NCBI GenBank assembly: GCA_015680685.1
Contig: MNCI01035637.1
Location: forward strand, 16,746 to 74,528
Direction: 5' to 3'
DNA: 57,783 nucleotides
Source: Gnetum montanum
Lineage: Eukaryota; Streptophyta; Gnetopsida; Gnetales; Gnetaceae
The notes below the pieces were generated by a model. That model searched no databases. It saw only the letters and a list, made by a program, of their open reading frames with translations, and was not told the DNA's origin. Shown here piece by piece: positions 1-9,718 of the stretch (position 1 is its first letter; the number at the start of each line of letters is the position of its first letter). Position numbers and translations under genes: made by a program.

Positions 1-219
1 AATGAAGGACCCAATGGAGAAGAACAGAAGAGCTCATATGAAAAGGAAAATGAGAAAAGTGCTGAAGAGAAAGCTCCTCTAGATCAAGGTGAGAGCTCTA
101 CCAAGCCCGAGAGCAACAGGACCGCCTTCATCACATCAAAGATTTCCTATGAAACAGTTAGAGAGATGAGGATTCCCACTAGGGTAACCCTCACAATTCA
201 GTTTCCATCCCAAGAATAG
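1..219 (+). CDS. C-terminal tail of an unidentified LTR-retroelement ORF (partial)
   Basis: An open frame enters from the left edge and ends at a TAG at 217-219. The peptide is hydrophilic, rich in Glu, Lys and Ser, and ends in a short segment ISYETVREMRIP. I do not recognise a domain. Its place just upstream of a polypurine tract and an LTR suggests the last coding sequence of the plus-strand retrotransposon whose 3' LTR is at 402-3285. It could also be a captured host fragment. Confidence 0.4.
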   Translation, partial: NEGPNGEEQKSSYEKENEKSAEEKAPLDQGESSTKPESNRTAFITSKISYETVREMRIPTRVTLTIQFPSQE

Positions 220-401
220 TCCATAAAGGACTTGATAATGTACAGTTTGTTATGTACATTTTGATTTTGCTTAGGAATGAGCTTTTTGTCCCATCACACC
301 TTATGTTAAATGGGAATTTTCCTCAAAAAAGATTTCTATTCAGTTGTAAAAATTTAGTGAAAATTTCAATATGTTTTAGTCTTGAAATGAGGGGGCAGAA
401 A
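220..401 (+). other. 3' untranslated end and polypurine tract of the LTR A element
   Basis: This noncoding stretch ends in a purine run (about 384-401, containing GAGGGGGCAGAAA) placed directly before the TGTTGG that starts LTR A. A polypurine tract abutting TG is the usual plus-strand primer site of LTR retrotransposons. It shows that LTR A is the 3' LTR of an element transcribed rightwards, with its body outside the window. Confidence 0.65.
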
Positions 402-487
402 TGTTGGCACATTTGGCCATTCCATGAAACATTTGGAATATTTTATTTAAAATTGAAATAATCTATGGTTGTAAATTTACAGATTTA

Positions 488-799
488 GTGTTGTGGGTTA
501 ATGGGTATTTTTGGAGAAGTAATCCACTGGTAAATAATTTTGATGTTGAGTCCTTCTTGGAAAAAAAAATGCCAAATTATTCCTTTATTGAATATTGGAA
601 TAGCAAACAAAGGATGAGATTATTTACTGCAAAAAGCATACTCCCTGTTACTGTTGGAAAAATAGACACCACCGTGGATAATGGATTTTTAAGTTCTATG
701 CCTAAGCTTTATGGTCTAGTTAAGAGTTGGAAGCATGCAGAAGATCTAACGAATGGACTGCCAACAAGTTTTGAATTTCATTTGATAAATTTAAATTAA
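488..799 (+). pseudogene. Open frame in LTR A U3, unidentified
   Basis: A 103-codon open frame opens with MLWVNGYFWRS and includes an SFLEKKMPNYSFIEYW stretch. I do not recognise a family. It lies in the part of LTR A that is absent from copy B, so it is probably acquired sequence rather than LTR-specific sequence. A chance ORF cannot be excluded. Confidence 0.2.
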
Positions 800-899
800 C
801 AAAAGATGAGAAGGTTTCTGTTGCAGATGAACCCGAATTTTCGCAAGTTGAGAAGCCCATTGAAAACATTGCTGAAATACAGAAACTCTGAAATACAGA

Positions 900-1095
900 A
901 CTGGATGTCATGGTTTTTAAGCTTTTGGGCATCACCAAAAAATACGTCGTCCAGTACCTACTTGGAATCGTACCTGCGCATCGACCAGATCTACGAATCA
1001 ATGTTGCCAGACGCAGCCGCAGCCGGCTCGCTAGAGGTCGAGAACAGCGAGCCCGAGTTCATGGAGCACATGGAGGCCCTTTTCCACGACTGAGC
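900..1095 (+). pseudogene. GC-rich captured coding fragment, unidentified
   Basis: Base composition rises sharply at about 950-1090 against the AT-rich background. One frame reads YESMLPDAAAAGSLEVENSE and ends MEALFHD followed by TGA at 1091-1093. Another frame just upstream reads KLLGITKKYVVQYLLGI, so a frameshift near 950 is likely. It looks like the last exon of a nuclear gene with an acidic C-terminus. The family is not recognised with confidence. Confidence 0.4.
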
Positions 1096-1114
1096 TATAT
1101 TGAGCAATTTTTTG

Positions 1115-1240
1115 GCAGTAATCATGTATGGACTGTGCAAGAAGAACTTGGGCTAGTCTAGGGTAGAGCGCAGCGTGCTCATCTTTGATTTCGGTGGTGG
1201 CACCTATGGCTTGTTCAAGATCATTGGAAACACGGATTTT
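1115..1240 (+). pseudogene. Hsp70 ATPase-domain fragment
   Basis: The frame reads AVIMYGLCKKNLG, a stop (TAG 1154-1156), then ERSVLIFDFGGGTYGLFKI. This matches the Hsp70 actin-like ATPase segment that normally reads AAIAYGLDKK followed by VLIFDLGGGTFD. The GGGT phosphate-binding loop is visible. Only about 40 residues of a roughly 650-residue family remain, with a stop inside, so it is a dead fragment. It lies in the U3 of LTR A and is absent from copy B, which suggests capture from a host gene. Confidence 0.7.
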
Positions 1241-1289
1241 AGAAGAATGGGCACCTGTTTCATGCAATAAACAAGTTTGGGCTTCCACC

Positions 1290-1740
1290 TATAACAGTAG
1301 CTAATGACTCAAAATCCCTAGTGGACGTTGTATTAAATGTTGGAGGAAAATTTCATAAGTCAGAAATTTTACCGGTTGCCACAAATGGACGCTATACAGA
1401 AGGCAATGAAAATATACGAAGCGATGATCAATTTGCTCTGCTCAAGGATATTAAACACCTTGCAAAATTTCTGTTATAATCATGAAAAACTGAAGAGCAT
1501 TTGTGAGAAGTGAAGGTTACAACAGTTCCAGATTCCTACAGAACACACGGTGACCTTTCCTCACGTGGTGGCAGAGCCCTCTCCCGTGATGGTAGTTGGT
1601 AACGATTTTCGGCAGGGCGAGATAATTCAGAATTAGTTGTTGGCAGTTACAGGATTGATGCCTTCACATTCGGACTCATATTTCAAGCCATCACCGAATT
1701 TAAAATACTATTTCTAGGGGTACAAGAACAGATAAATTAT
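1290..1740 (+). other. Further acquired sequence in LTR A U3
   Basis: A frame is open from about 1290 to 1478 (VANDSKSLVDVVLNVGGKF and onward), then broken by stops but again fairly open to about 1700. It has no counterpart in LTR B that I could see. I recognise no family. It may be another piece of captured cellular sequence. Confidence 0.25.
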
Positions 1741-2066
1741 TTTCTGCTACCACCAACATCTACACCCCAAGGTGGATATTATATTATATTTTTATGAAAA
1801 AATTTATTAGGGCTTAATGATATTTAGTATTTAAAATTTTAATAAAATAATTAAATTAAATTAGGGATTTTGGATTTATTTTAATAAATAAATAAATTAC
1901 TTACAAAAGCAATATTTATAATATTTACAAATATTAATTCCTCCTAACTTTATGTATAACTTCCTAACTACATAACTTCCTCCTAACTAAATGGGTAAGT
2001 TGTAACCTCCTTACTTGGGAGAAAAGTTAGCTAGGATATTTTGGAATGTAACTACCTTATGAACCT

Positions 2067-2074
2067 TATAAAAA
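2067..2074 (+). promoter_or_regulatory. TATA box of LTR A
   Basis: TATAAAAA lies in the half of the LTR shared with copy B, where the same box occurs on the other strand at 12798-12805. It fixes the transcription direction of LTR A as rightwards. A G-run at about 2095-2107 follows it. Confidence 0.65.
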
Positions 2075-3285
2075 GGGTTCATGGGTAGGGGAAAAAGGGG
2101 GGGGGGACTTTTGGAAGAAGACACTTGATATATCACACTTTGGAAGGCTACTAGTTAGCACTTGGGCTCTCACTTGAAGACACATTTTGGGTCTTGAGAA
2201 GGACATTTGTAAAGAAGATTTGTAAAGAATATTTCTTGTAAGATTCCTTACTAAAGAAAAGATTTCAGCCTCTTTTTCATAGTCCTGTGAGTTATGTTTT
2301 ATTTTTGTTTTGTTTAAATTGCTTAGCTAGTGGTTTAGATAGTATCATCCTTGGCAAGTAATTTTGGGATTTTTAGATTACTCTTATCGTTCTTGTTGCC
2401 CAATAGAAATTTCTATTAAAATTTTTCCATAGAAGTGCTTGTGTTTAAAAGCCTTAAGAGCATTTTAGTAGTAAATTGTTATTGTGCAACATATAGGAAC
2501 TGCTATTGGGATTGTTGTAAGAGAGCCTCTGCTTGTAGTCATGCCGTTGAAAAATTCAGTAGTCAAGAGGGTTCAGAAAATCTTTGGTATTTTGATGGGA
2601 CCAGAATAGATTCTTTTTATCTTTAAAGTGAATTTTCCTATTATTTCAATTATAAATTGTCAAGTCTTTCGAAGGTTCTGTTGAATGCAATCGTTGACAT
2701 CTATTATCTAGCCAAAATNGAAGAAATTGCTTGTTTGAGCCTTGGAACTTTGAATAATTTGTAGATATTGAATTTGGGATAGCTTTATTGCGAAGTGTTT
2801 ACTCGTGTCATTTTACCTTGTTTAAATATTTGAGGTCCACACAAATCTTCTTTCTTTTCTATCTATTTCCATCAAATCTTGCTCTATTTCTAATTTTCTT
2901 GTGGAACTATCTCTTTCGCTGGGGGAAATTAGGAGTAGATTTGCGGAATTGTGCTCAAATATTTTTGCAAAATTTTATTTGTTACAAGTAGGTATTATAA
3001 GGACCGCATAGACTAGGTAGTTGAACAAAATAGGAAACTTTCAACAACTCACAGTACTTGGCAAAGTTGGCTGAATCTCTTTAAAGTAATTCATTTGTAG
3101 TTTACACACAACACAATCATTACATTTCACACAACCGCACGCCGCAATAGGACACACACATACTCACATTAACTACTGAGTTTATTTGGAGGTATCTGGG
3201 ACCTTGGTGTTGCCAGAGACCAGCATGCACCTAAATCTTGTTCGAGGACACTCATTGGCGGTCGCATCCCAAACGGTCACCAACA

Positions 3286-4345
3286 TATCCCACTTGAAAT
3301 CTTTATTTTTCTTCAATAAAGTAGACATGGGTCAAGAAATACCATTGAAATTTTTTATGAACCATCTATAAAAAGTTTTTAAAATAAGAAATGATCTTAT
3401 CTCCTCAACATTCTTAGTAGTTGGTCATTCCTTAATAGCCTTTACCTTGGTATGTTTCATTCAAATTTCATTTTTAGAAGCCACATGCCCCAAATATATG
3501 ATTTTCCTCTTGAAGAAAAAAATTTTCTTAACATTTATCACTAACTATACCTCCTCCAACCTAAGACACACCATTTGCAAGTGATCGAAGTGCTCTTCCA
3601 CATTAGAGCTATATATCAAAATATTGTCAAAAAAGATAATATAACACGTACCAATCAAGTCCTTGAGTACATCATGTATCAACCTCATGCATGTAGTAGG
3701 TGCATTGATGAGCCAAAACGGCATCATCAACCACTAAAATAATCCATATGGTATTTTAAATGTTGTCTTCATTCATCACCAAGCTTGATTCTAATTTGAT
3801 GGTAACCACTTTTCAAATTAATTTTGCTAGATATATCTGCATTGTTAAGGACATCAAGGATATCATCCATCCTTGGCATAGGAAACTTGTACCTCACTGT
3901 TATCCTATTCACTACCCTAGAATCAATGCACAACCTCCATTCACCATTTTCCTTCTTTAGCACTAGCACCATTGGGACTACACAAGGTGAAATGGATTCT
4001 CTCATGAAGCCATTTATAAGTAACTCCTCTACTTACCTTTTCAATTCAGCCTGCTAATTTGGTACCATCTGGTAAGCTCTCTCATTTAAAATGGTAGCAC
4101 TAGCGATGAAATTAATCTGATGTTGTACATTCCTCACTGGTGTTAATCCATCCAATTTTTCCTTGAATACTTTGGAAAATTCCTCCTTCAAGCCTAGCAC
4201 ACCTGTAGGAATTTCAACCTATACATCATCACAGTTACAAGAAACTATTAATACAATAATAAATCTAAAACATTTTATTGACTTAAATGAACCAACTTGT
4301 AAATTTATTACATTTAATGTTGACGCCTCACACTTTTGCCTTTAG
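3286..4345 (-). pseudogene. Ty3/gypsy reverse transcriptase fragment
   Basis: Read on the minus strand, the order is a VQHQINFI segment, then GFMRESISPCVVP, LCIDSRVVNRITVRYKFP (RT motif region), SKINLKSGYHQIRI, FWLINAPTTCMRL, and FFDNILIYS where the usual catalytic box is FVDDIL or YLDDIL. One catalytic Asp is therefore now Asn. It then passes toward RNase H (FLIL.TFYRWFIKNF) and stops abruptly at 3286, where LTR A begins. Several stops and frameshifts show that it is dead. The motif spelling is that of ordinary plant Ty3/gypsy RT, distinct from the Tat-type RT at 14472-16115. The missing RNase H and integrase should lie left of the window, beyond the LTR A element. Confidence 0.8.
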
Positions 4346-5399
4346 GTCATAGTAGTCCACAATTCTCTTAGCTAGATTCGTTATGACATCTCATTGATTT
4401 ATAAATTTCACCTTGAGAACCTTCAACTCTACATTAGTAATATGCAGCTTCTATTTGGTTTCACTGTGGAGTTGGTTTGCACATTAATAAAGAGATAATA
4501 TGACAACGACCTACTTTTCTAGTTCATTTTTAGATTTACTTATTATAAATATGATCAAATTGGCATATCATAAATTAGCTAGTTCTATATATTAGGTCAT
4601 ATCCTTGATCTACAATTCCTTCATATTGATCTCTACTTGGACAACTATAGTTATTTCATGAAGGATAAATTACTAGTTGATATTGAGTAGTTGTTGAAGA
4701 GTAATGTTCAACTTGGTTTATGTTAATGTCATTTTCATTAATATCCTTTTATAGCCCCAGCTAATATTAAAAGGAGTCTTTAAACATTTCTTACTTCTTC
4801 ACTTCATTTTTCCATGTTTAGATTTAGATCATGAATTTCTATCAAATTACATGAACTTCCTTCATAGAGAGGTTTCTATTCTTCCTAGATAATTTGCAAG
4901 CATCTACATTTTCCCTTACTAATTGCTCGTGGATACGTTTGGGATTTTTCGTTAATTAATCTTTTTATTCCTCCATCTTTAGCAATCTCCAATTATCTAT
5001 AGTGAAGCCTTTATTCTCCTCTACTAATGTGGTTATATTCTTATTTAATGCATTAACTTTGGCACAAGCTAAGGAACCATTCCATGTGACCTTCTTCTTC
5101 TTCATATTTACTTATTATTTAGCCTTTAATTAACTAATGACATTATCAAAAAAACTAGCTAAGCATCTCAAGAGTAATGAACTATATAATATGTGCAAGC
5201 TAGACATAGAGTTATGCAACATTATATTATAGTTTTTTGGTTTTGCAACTTGTCCTACTATAGATGGGCCTTAAACAATACCAAGTTTCCCTAGGTGGAG
5301 ATCAACTTGAACTACAATTTTGTAACATATTTGGAAACATTAAAGATATCTTAGATCATTTTTTGAGTTTGTAGTAGTTTATTAAGGGCATTCTCATGG
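4346..5399. other. AT-rich stretch without recognisable gene
   Basis: This probably contains the decayed upstream (protease and gag) part of the minus-strand gypsy fragment, because it continues directly from it. I could not identify a gag or protease motif. Nothing else is recognised. Confidence 0.3.
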
Positions 5400-6228
5400 T
5401 GCTATGTTATCATGCTCTCTTCCTTTCCATTGCCTATTCCTATAGAAAATAGGATGCTTACTACTATTAATATCCTTGCATCATCTCCAAAAGGTGCTAT
5501 TTTTATCAAGTCAAATGACACTTCAGGAAATGTTAAAGATGTTTCTTATCTAATGGGATTATTTTGTGAGGCTATAAATACAATAGGGAGAGATAATATT
5601 GTGTAAATTATGATAGATAGTGCTTCAAATAATGTGTTGGCATAAGAGATGATAGAGGATGAATATTCAAATATTTTTTAGACTCCTTGTGAAACACATT
5701 GCTTGAATCTATTATTAAAAGATAGTCATGCTAGTGTTGATTGGATATCTGAAGTTGTAGAAAATGGTAAAAACAAATTCAGTAATTTATCACTAATCAT
5801 TCATTGTCACAAGCCATCTATAGAAAGTAATCCTCTTTACAATTACTAAAATATGTAGAAACTAGGTTTTGCTTAGAATATATTATGATTGAACATATCT
5901 TTAAAGTGAAATCATTTCTTAGGGAAATGGTAATTTCAATAGAGTGGGAAAGGTGGAAAATTTCTTCAAGTGTTAATTCAAGTTTATGTGAAGAAATTAT
6001 TCATCTTATTATTAGAGGTAGGAAAACATTATTTTGGAAACAAGTCGAAGTTTCTTCAAAATTTTTTAAGCCATCTATGAGGTTTTGAGACTTTTTCATA
6101 GTAATTTCCCATCAATGGGAGAAATTTTTGAAAAAATGAATCCAATGAGAGAATCATTACTACAAATTTTACAAAATCCTTCATTTTCTTTTGATCAGCA
6201 TACAAATGATTTAGTATTGGAATGTAGT
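5400..6228 (+). pseudogene. hAT-family transposase, central part (exon interrupted by a retrotransposon)
   Basis: The frame reads ILASSPKGAIFIKSNDTSG, then FCEAINTIGRDNIV, MIDSASNNVLA and TPCETHCLNLLLKD. This is the DUF659-type core of plant hAT transposases, normally NSPKGTVFLKSVD, VTDNASNYVAAG and TPCAAHCIDLML. A later part (5885-6228) reads FLREMVISIEWERWK and MGEIFEKMNPMRESLLQI, also typical. In-frame stops occur at about 5603 and 5645, and a frameshift near 6085. The BED zinc finger and N-terminus are not seen. The frame is cut at 6228 and resumes at 27899 with no lost codon. Confidence 0.85.
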
Positions 6229-7868
6229 TGTAGCGACCAAAAATGTCAGTGGTTGGAAACACCAAGAAGTTGGCGGGCGAAAAATTTTAACCCTGGATCC
6301 ATGTGAGGGTTGTGCTGGATAAAATAGAAATGGGGTGCCTTGAACGGTCTTGTCAATTAGATAGGGACTTAGTCAGTGTAACTTAACCTTATTTAAACAT
6401 TGTTTTAAGCGTGAAAAATGTGAGATCTAGTCGATGATTGATAAATGTAATAATAAAGGAAATGATGCTAAAAAGTGATGACAATATGAAAATAACAGTG
6501 TAACTGGGATGAGAAAATGCACCACTGCAAAGTCGCGGGTTTGATTCTCTTCTCTGCTTGAAAATTTATAACAAGTTAAACAGTGCTGGAGACGCACAGA
6601 GAGTCTAGGAATGACTGCAATGCTCAAAATGCTTCAACTATGCTTTTTGAGTACAAGCTTAAGAGCCAACAATACAAAGTGCTAACAAGCAAAAAGCTAA
6701 TGCCAAATGCCAATGCTAAAAATTCCAACTACTTTTGAATTGCTAATTCGTCAACTTCCCAATTTTCCAACAAATTTTTTAACAAATTTGCCAACCCTTG
6801 GAGCATTGCTCGTCGGGGTATTTATAGGGCTAGGAGCACGTGAGAGATGCAGTTTAGATGACGTGTCCTGGACCGACGAGATGCTGACGTGTTTGTATTG
6901 CATAGATATGCAAAGCCGATGCTAAACCTACTATGCTGCAATTATGTACTATCAAGACTGGAGATGCTGAATCAAGTGTGACAACAATGCAAATAAGGAG
7001 TGAAGCACACTAGAGTAGTGTAGCTGCTTGCTACGCTATGGAGCGTAGCATGTTCTTAGCGTGGCGCAGCTGCTTGCTATGCCATGCTACTCTATATAGT
7101 GTAGCACGGCGTAGACACTAGTTTGAAGAAGAAAATCGCATTGCAGTCAACTGCTGGAAGCCTTGGCACACTTTGGGCTAACTTTTTGAAATATTCCCTT
7201 TCAATTTTGCATCTTTTCTATGCTATGCTACGCTACATAGCGTAGCATAGCATAATAGCTGGCTTCATCTATGACTCGTGTTGGAGTTGCAAACGCTTGC
7301 TTGAAGCTTGATCATGCCAACAACTACAACATTTTCTTTTGTGAAGGAAAGAATTTGAACTTGCTAAACTTGCATTTCAAAAAACTTTTGTTGTTCTTGC
7401 ATCATCGCTATGCTATGTTACACTACATAGTATAGCATAGCATAGCAGTAGCATATCTTGGATTTTTATTTAATTTGCCACTTTCTGATGAGAAGCCTTG
7501 CTAAGGACTTGAAGTTGAACAAGGCAACTGGTTTTGAAGGCTGTAGTGCTTGCTGAGTGCAATTTCCTGATTGGAGTCACTTAGTAAGTTGGACCTTTCT
7601 AATTTTCCTTTCCTATGTTGTGCTACGCTATGTAGTGTAGCATAGCGTAGCACTTTGTTCTGCAATGGTTTGCACTTGATTTCCTGAGCAACTGTCTTCC
7701 GAAGCCTGCTACACTACATAGTGTAACATAGCATAGCAAACTTTTTTACTAGAAAACTTATCGAACTATTTTGTCCATCCTGAACACCGTCGACAACTCT
7801 TGGCATGATTCCTAAATAAACTATCAGCTGGGTGAAGTAAGAGTGCCTTGAAATTTTAGGGTGTTTCA
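6229..7868 (-). repeat. Tat element 3' LTR (left LTR)
   Basis: It aligns along its length with 26149-27893. On the minus strand it begins TGAAACACCC and ends GCTACA. A TATA box (TATAAATA, minus strand) lies at 6819-6826. It carries five palindromic clusters of GCTATGCTACGC-type sequence at about 7025-7115, 7219-7254, 7404-7446, 7612-7652 and 7705-7740. The two LTRs differ at many sites, often CG to TG or CA, which indicates age. Confidence 0.9.
6819..6826 (-). promoter_or_regulatory. TATA box in Tat 3' LTR
   Basis: TATAAATA on the minus strand, at the same place in both LTRs (26711-26718 in the other). It agrees with leftward transcription of the element. Confidence 0.55.
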
Positions 7869-7882
7869 TTGGCCCCTCTTTA
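7869..7882 (-). promoter_or_regulatory. Polypurine tract of the Tat element
   Basis: On the minus strand the sequence reads AAAGAGGGGCCAA immediately before the TGAAAC start of the 3' LTR. This is the expected primer site for plus-strand DNA synthesis and confirms the boundary at 7868. Confidence 0.7.
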
Positions 7883-9246
7883 TCAATTTCTGGAGGATGG
7901 ATCTAAGAGATGCCGACAAAGAATATGAAACACCAAAAAAGACAAGACACCATCATCGCTCTTCGGTAATCACCAGGATGTCGCTTAGCTATGCTTCAAA
8001 GTGTTGGATTGGCTATGTAGGGAAAGAGGAAATGGTTAAGTGAGGGAAGGAGGTTCATAAAAATGGTAAATATGAAACTTAGTAGGGTCCCTCATCGAAA
8101 TGCTTGTGAGAGAGCTATTTGCGTGGTCATATTTGCTTTTGCTAACCTTTAACCTCTCGTCAGATGCTTAGAGAGGGTTACTACGAAATAGTTGATGTGC
8201 CATTTGTTTTACACTTTTTTTTTGTGTGAGCTTTTGCCCTTTTATTCTTTTCTTTTTCTATTCTACCATTTACATTTGCAAATAACCTTGTCGCAGGATA
8301 GGTTTCTCTTTCCTAGGATGAGTTGCGTTACATCAACATGGGGCTTAAACCTGCCTATAGATGCTTTCCATGTGACGAGTTGTGTTACGCGCATCATGGA
8401 CATTGTGGTTCGACATACGAGAGGGCTTTACAGGCGTCAAGAAAATTCGTAAAAGAGGTGAGAGTGAGAATTGTGGGTGTAAGGAACAAGGTAAAGGAGG
8501 CAAATGGGAAGGATAGGATGTGCACTCCGAAGTAGCCAAGCTAGTCAAGATGACCACCTTGTAACAATGTAGTGTCCAACTGTCATGGCAAAACACACCT
8601 TTGACAGACACCCCTCTAGCACATATCCTGCAAACACAACAGAGAGAAAACCCAAAGAAACAATGATGATGCAAAATGAAGGCAAAGGTATTGCTTGCTT
8701 TGAACGGTGCTAGAACAATAAACGTTATTGCTAAACCGTTCGACATCCAAACTAGAAAGGCCAACAACAGTTCTAGTAGCATCTGCGTGGAGAGGTCAAC
8801 ACTGAGGTAGCTAGGAATTGTGGTGACACGAGTGCTCAGGAGTCCCTGCCCAAGGTAAACATCACAAAGTTCAGTTGTGAGATAGGCTACCTAACAGTTG
8901 AATGTCTTTTGGGCTCGGGCGATGGTAGGGGCTGGAGGATAGCAACATTGTGGCTGGGCCACAATAGTGCTAGAACTCTAGTAGCAGGCACTAACTATGG
9001 AAGCTACTGCCAGGGAAGAGGGCCTTGGTAGCGGTAGCTCCAAAAGGTCAGCAAGATGTCATATGAAATCTCTGGAGGATCAACAAGATGCCAGGGGCAG
9101 TGACGTTGCACATATTCTCGACTGTGTTTTCTTAGCATCATGAACTACATTCGGGAATTGCAACGTCCCACCCCGTGTTGGTGGTATGCACGTTCGCTTG
9201 TTTGTAGAGTTGTGATGCATGCTGAGGACATGCCACGAACCCAGCT
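7883..9246. other. 3' untranslated region of the Tat element
   Basis: It lies between the tandem repeat block and the polypurine tract. Short open frames exist on both strands (for example 8345-8782 minus and 8192-8535 plus) but none resembles a known family or has convincing composition. I see no gene here. Confidence 0.5.
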
Positions 9247-9700
9247 TAAGGTCCTAGTAGACCATATGATGTGCTAGTTTAAAGTCTCAACAGACCGTGG
9301 TGCACTAGTTTAAGGTTCTAGCATACCATAGTGCTAGTTTATTGTCGTAACGGATGGTGGCTATGCTAGTTTAAGGTCCTAGTAGACCGTAGTGCTAGTT
9401 TATCATTGTAACGGATGGTGGCTATGCTAGTTTAAGGTCCTAGCAGACCGTAGTGCTAGTTTAATGTCATAGTGGATGGTGGATAGGCTAGTTTAAAGTC
9501 ATAGCAGACCATCTATGCCAATTTAACATCATAGTGGATGTTCTTTGCTAGTTTTACGTCATGTTGGATAGTCTATGCTAGTTTATAGTCATAGCGGACT
9601 ACCTTTGCTAGTTTTACGTTGTAGCAGACATGCTTTACCAGTTTTACGTCATAGCGGACAATTGCTTACCTTTGCCAGTTTTACGTCATAGCAGACGTTT
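9247..9700 (+). repeat. Tandem repeat block 1 (GCTAGTTTAAGGTC units)
   Basis: About a dozen degenerate units begin GCTAGTTTA and continue with variants such as AGGTCCTAGCAGACCGTAGT or TCATTGTAACGGATGGTGGCT. In the left half they pair into a higher-order unit of about 61 bases; toward 9700 they become single units of about 35-40 bases. The block lies just 3' of the pol stop codon (minus strand). Tandem arrays in the 3' UTR are known from Tat-lineage elements and have seeded satellites. Confidence 0.85.
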
Positions 9701-9718
9701 CCTTATCTTGACCATGCA

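Larger units (their letters stand above)
402..3285 (+). mobile_element. Long LTR (A), 3' LTR of a plus-strand retrotransposon, with captured gene fragments in U3
   Basis: The unit begins TGTTGGCACATTTGG and ends CACCAACA, imperfect inverted ends of the TG...CA type. Both boundaries were set by alignment with the inverted copy at 11540-14466. Homology covers roughly the first 30 bases and about 1860-3285, which hold the promoter and the R/U5 region. The middle (about 480-1750) is unlike the other copy and holds pieces of cellular genes. An N at 2719 marks a spot where about 60 bases present in the other copy are missing. At 2.9 kb it is long for an LTR. The five bases after 3285 (TATCC) do not match those before 402, as expected if 402 borders the internal region rather than a target site. 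Confidence 0.7.

Noticed and set aside
402-1740. Complete small LTR element with its own LTRs inside 402-3285
   Set aside because: The TGTTGGCACATTTGG start occurs only once in the unit and a polypurine tract precedes it, so it reads as one long LTR rather than a two-LTR element.
8345-8782. 145-codon minus-strand open frame in the Tat 3' region
   Set aside because: Cysteine- and leucine-rich text without any family resemblance; overlaps open frames on the other strand and lies in a 3' UTR. Treated as chance.
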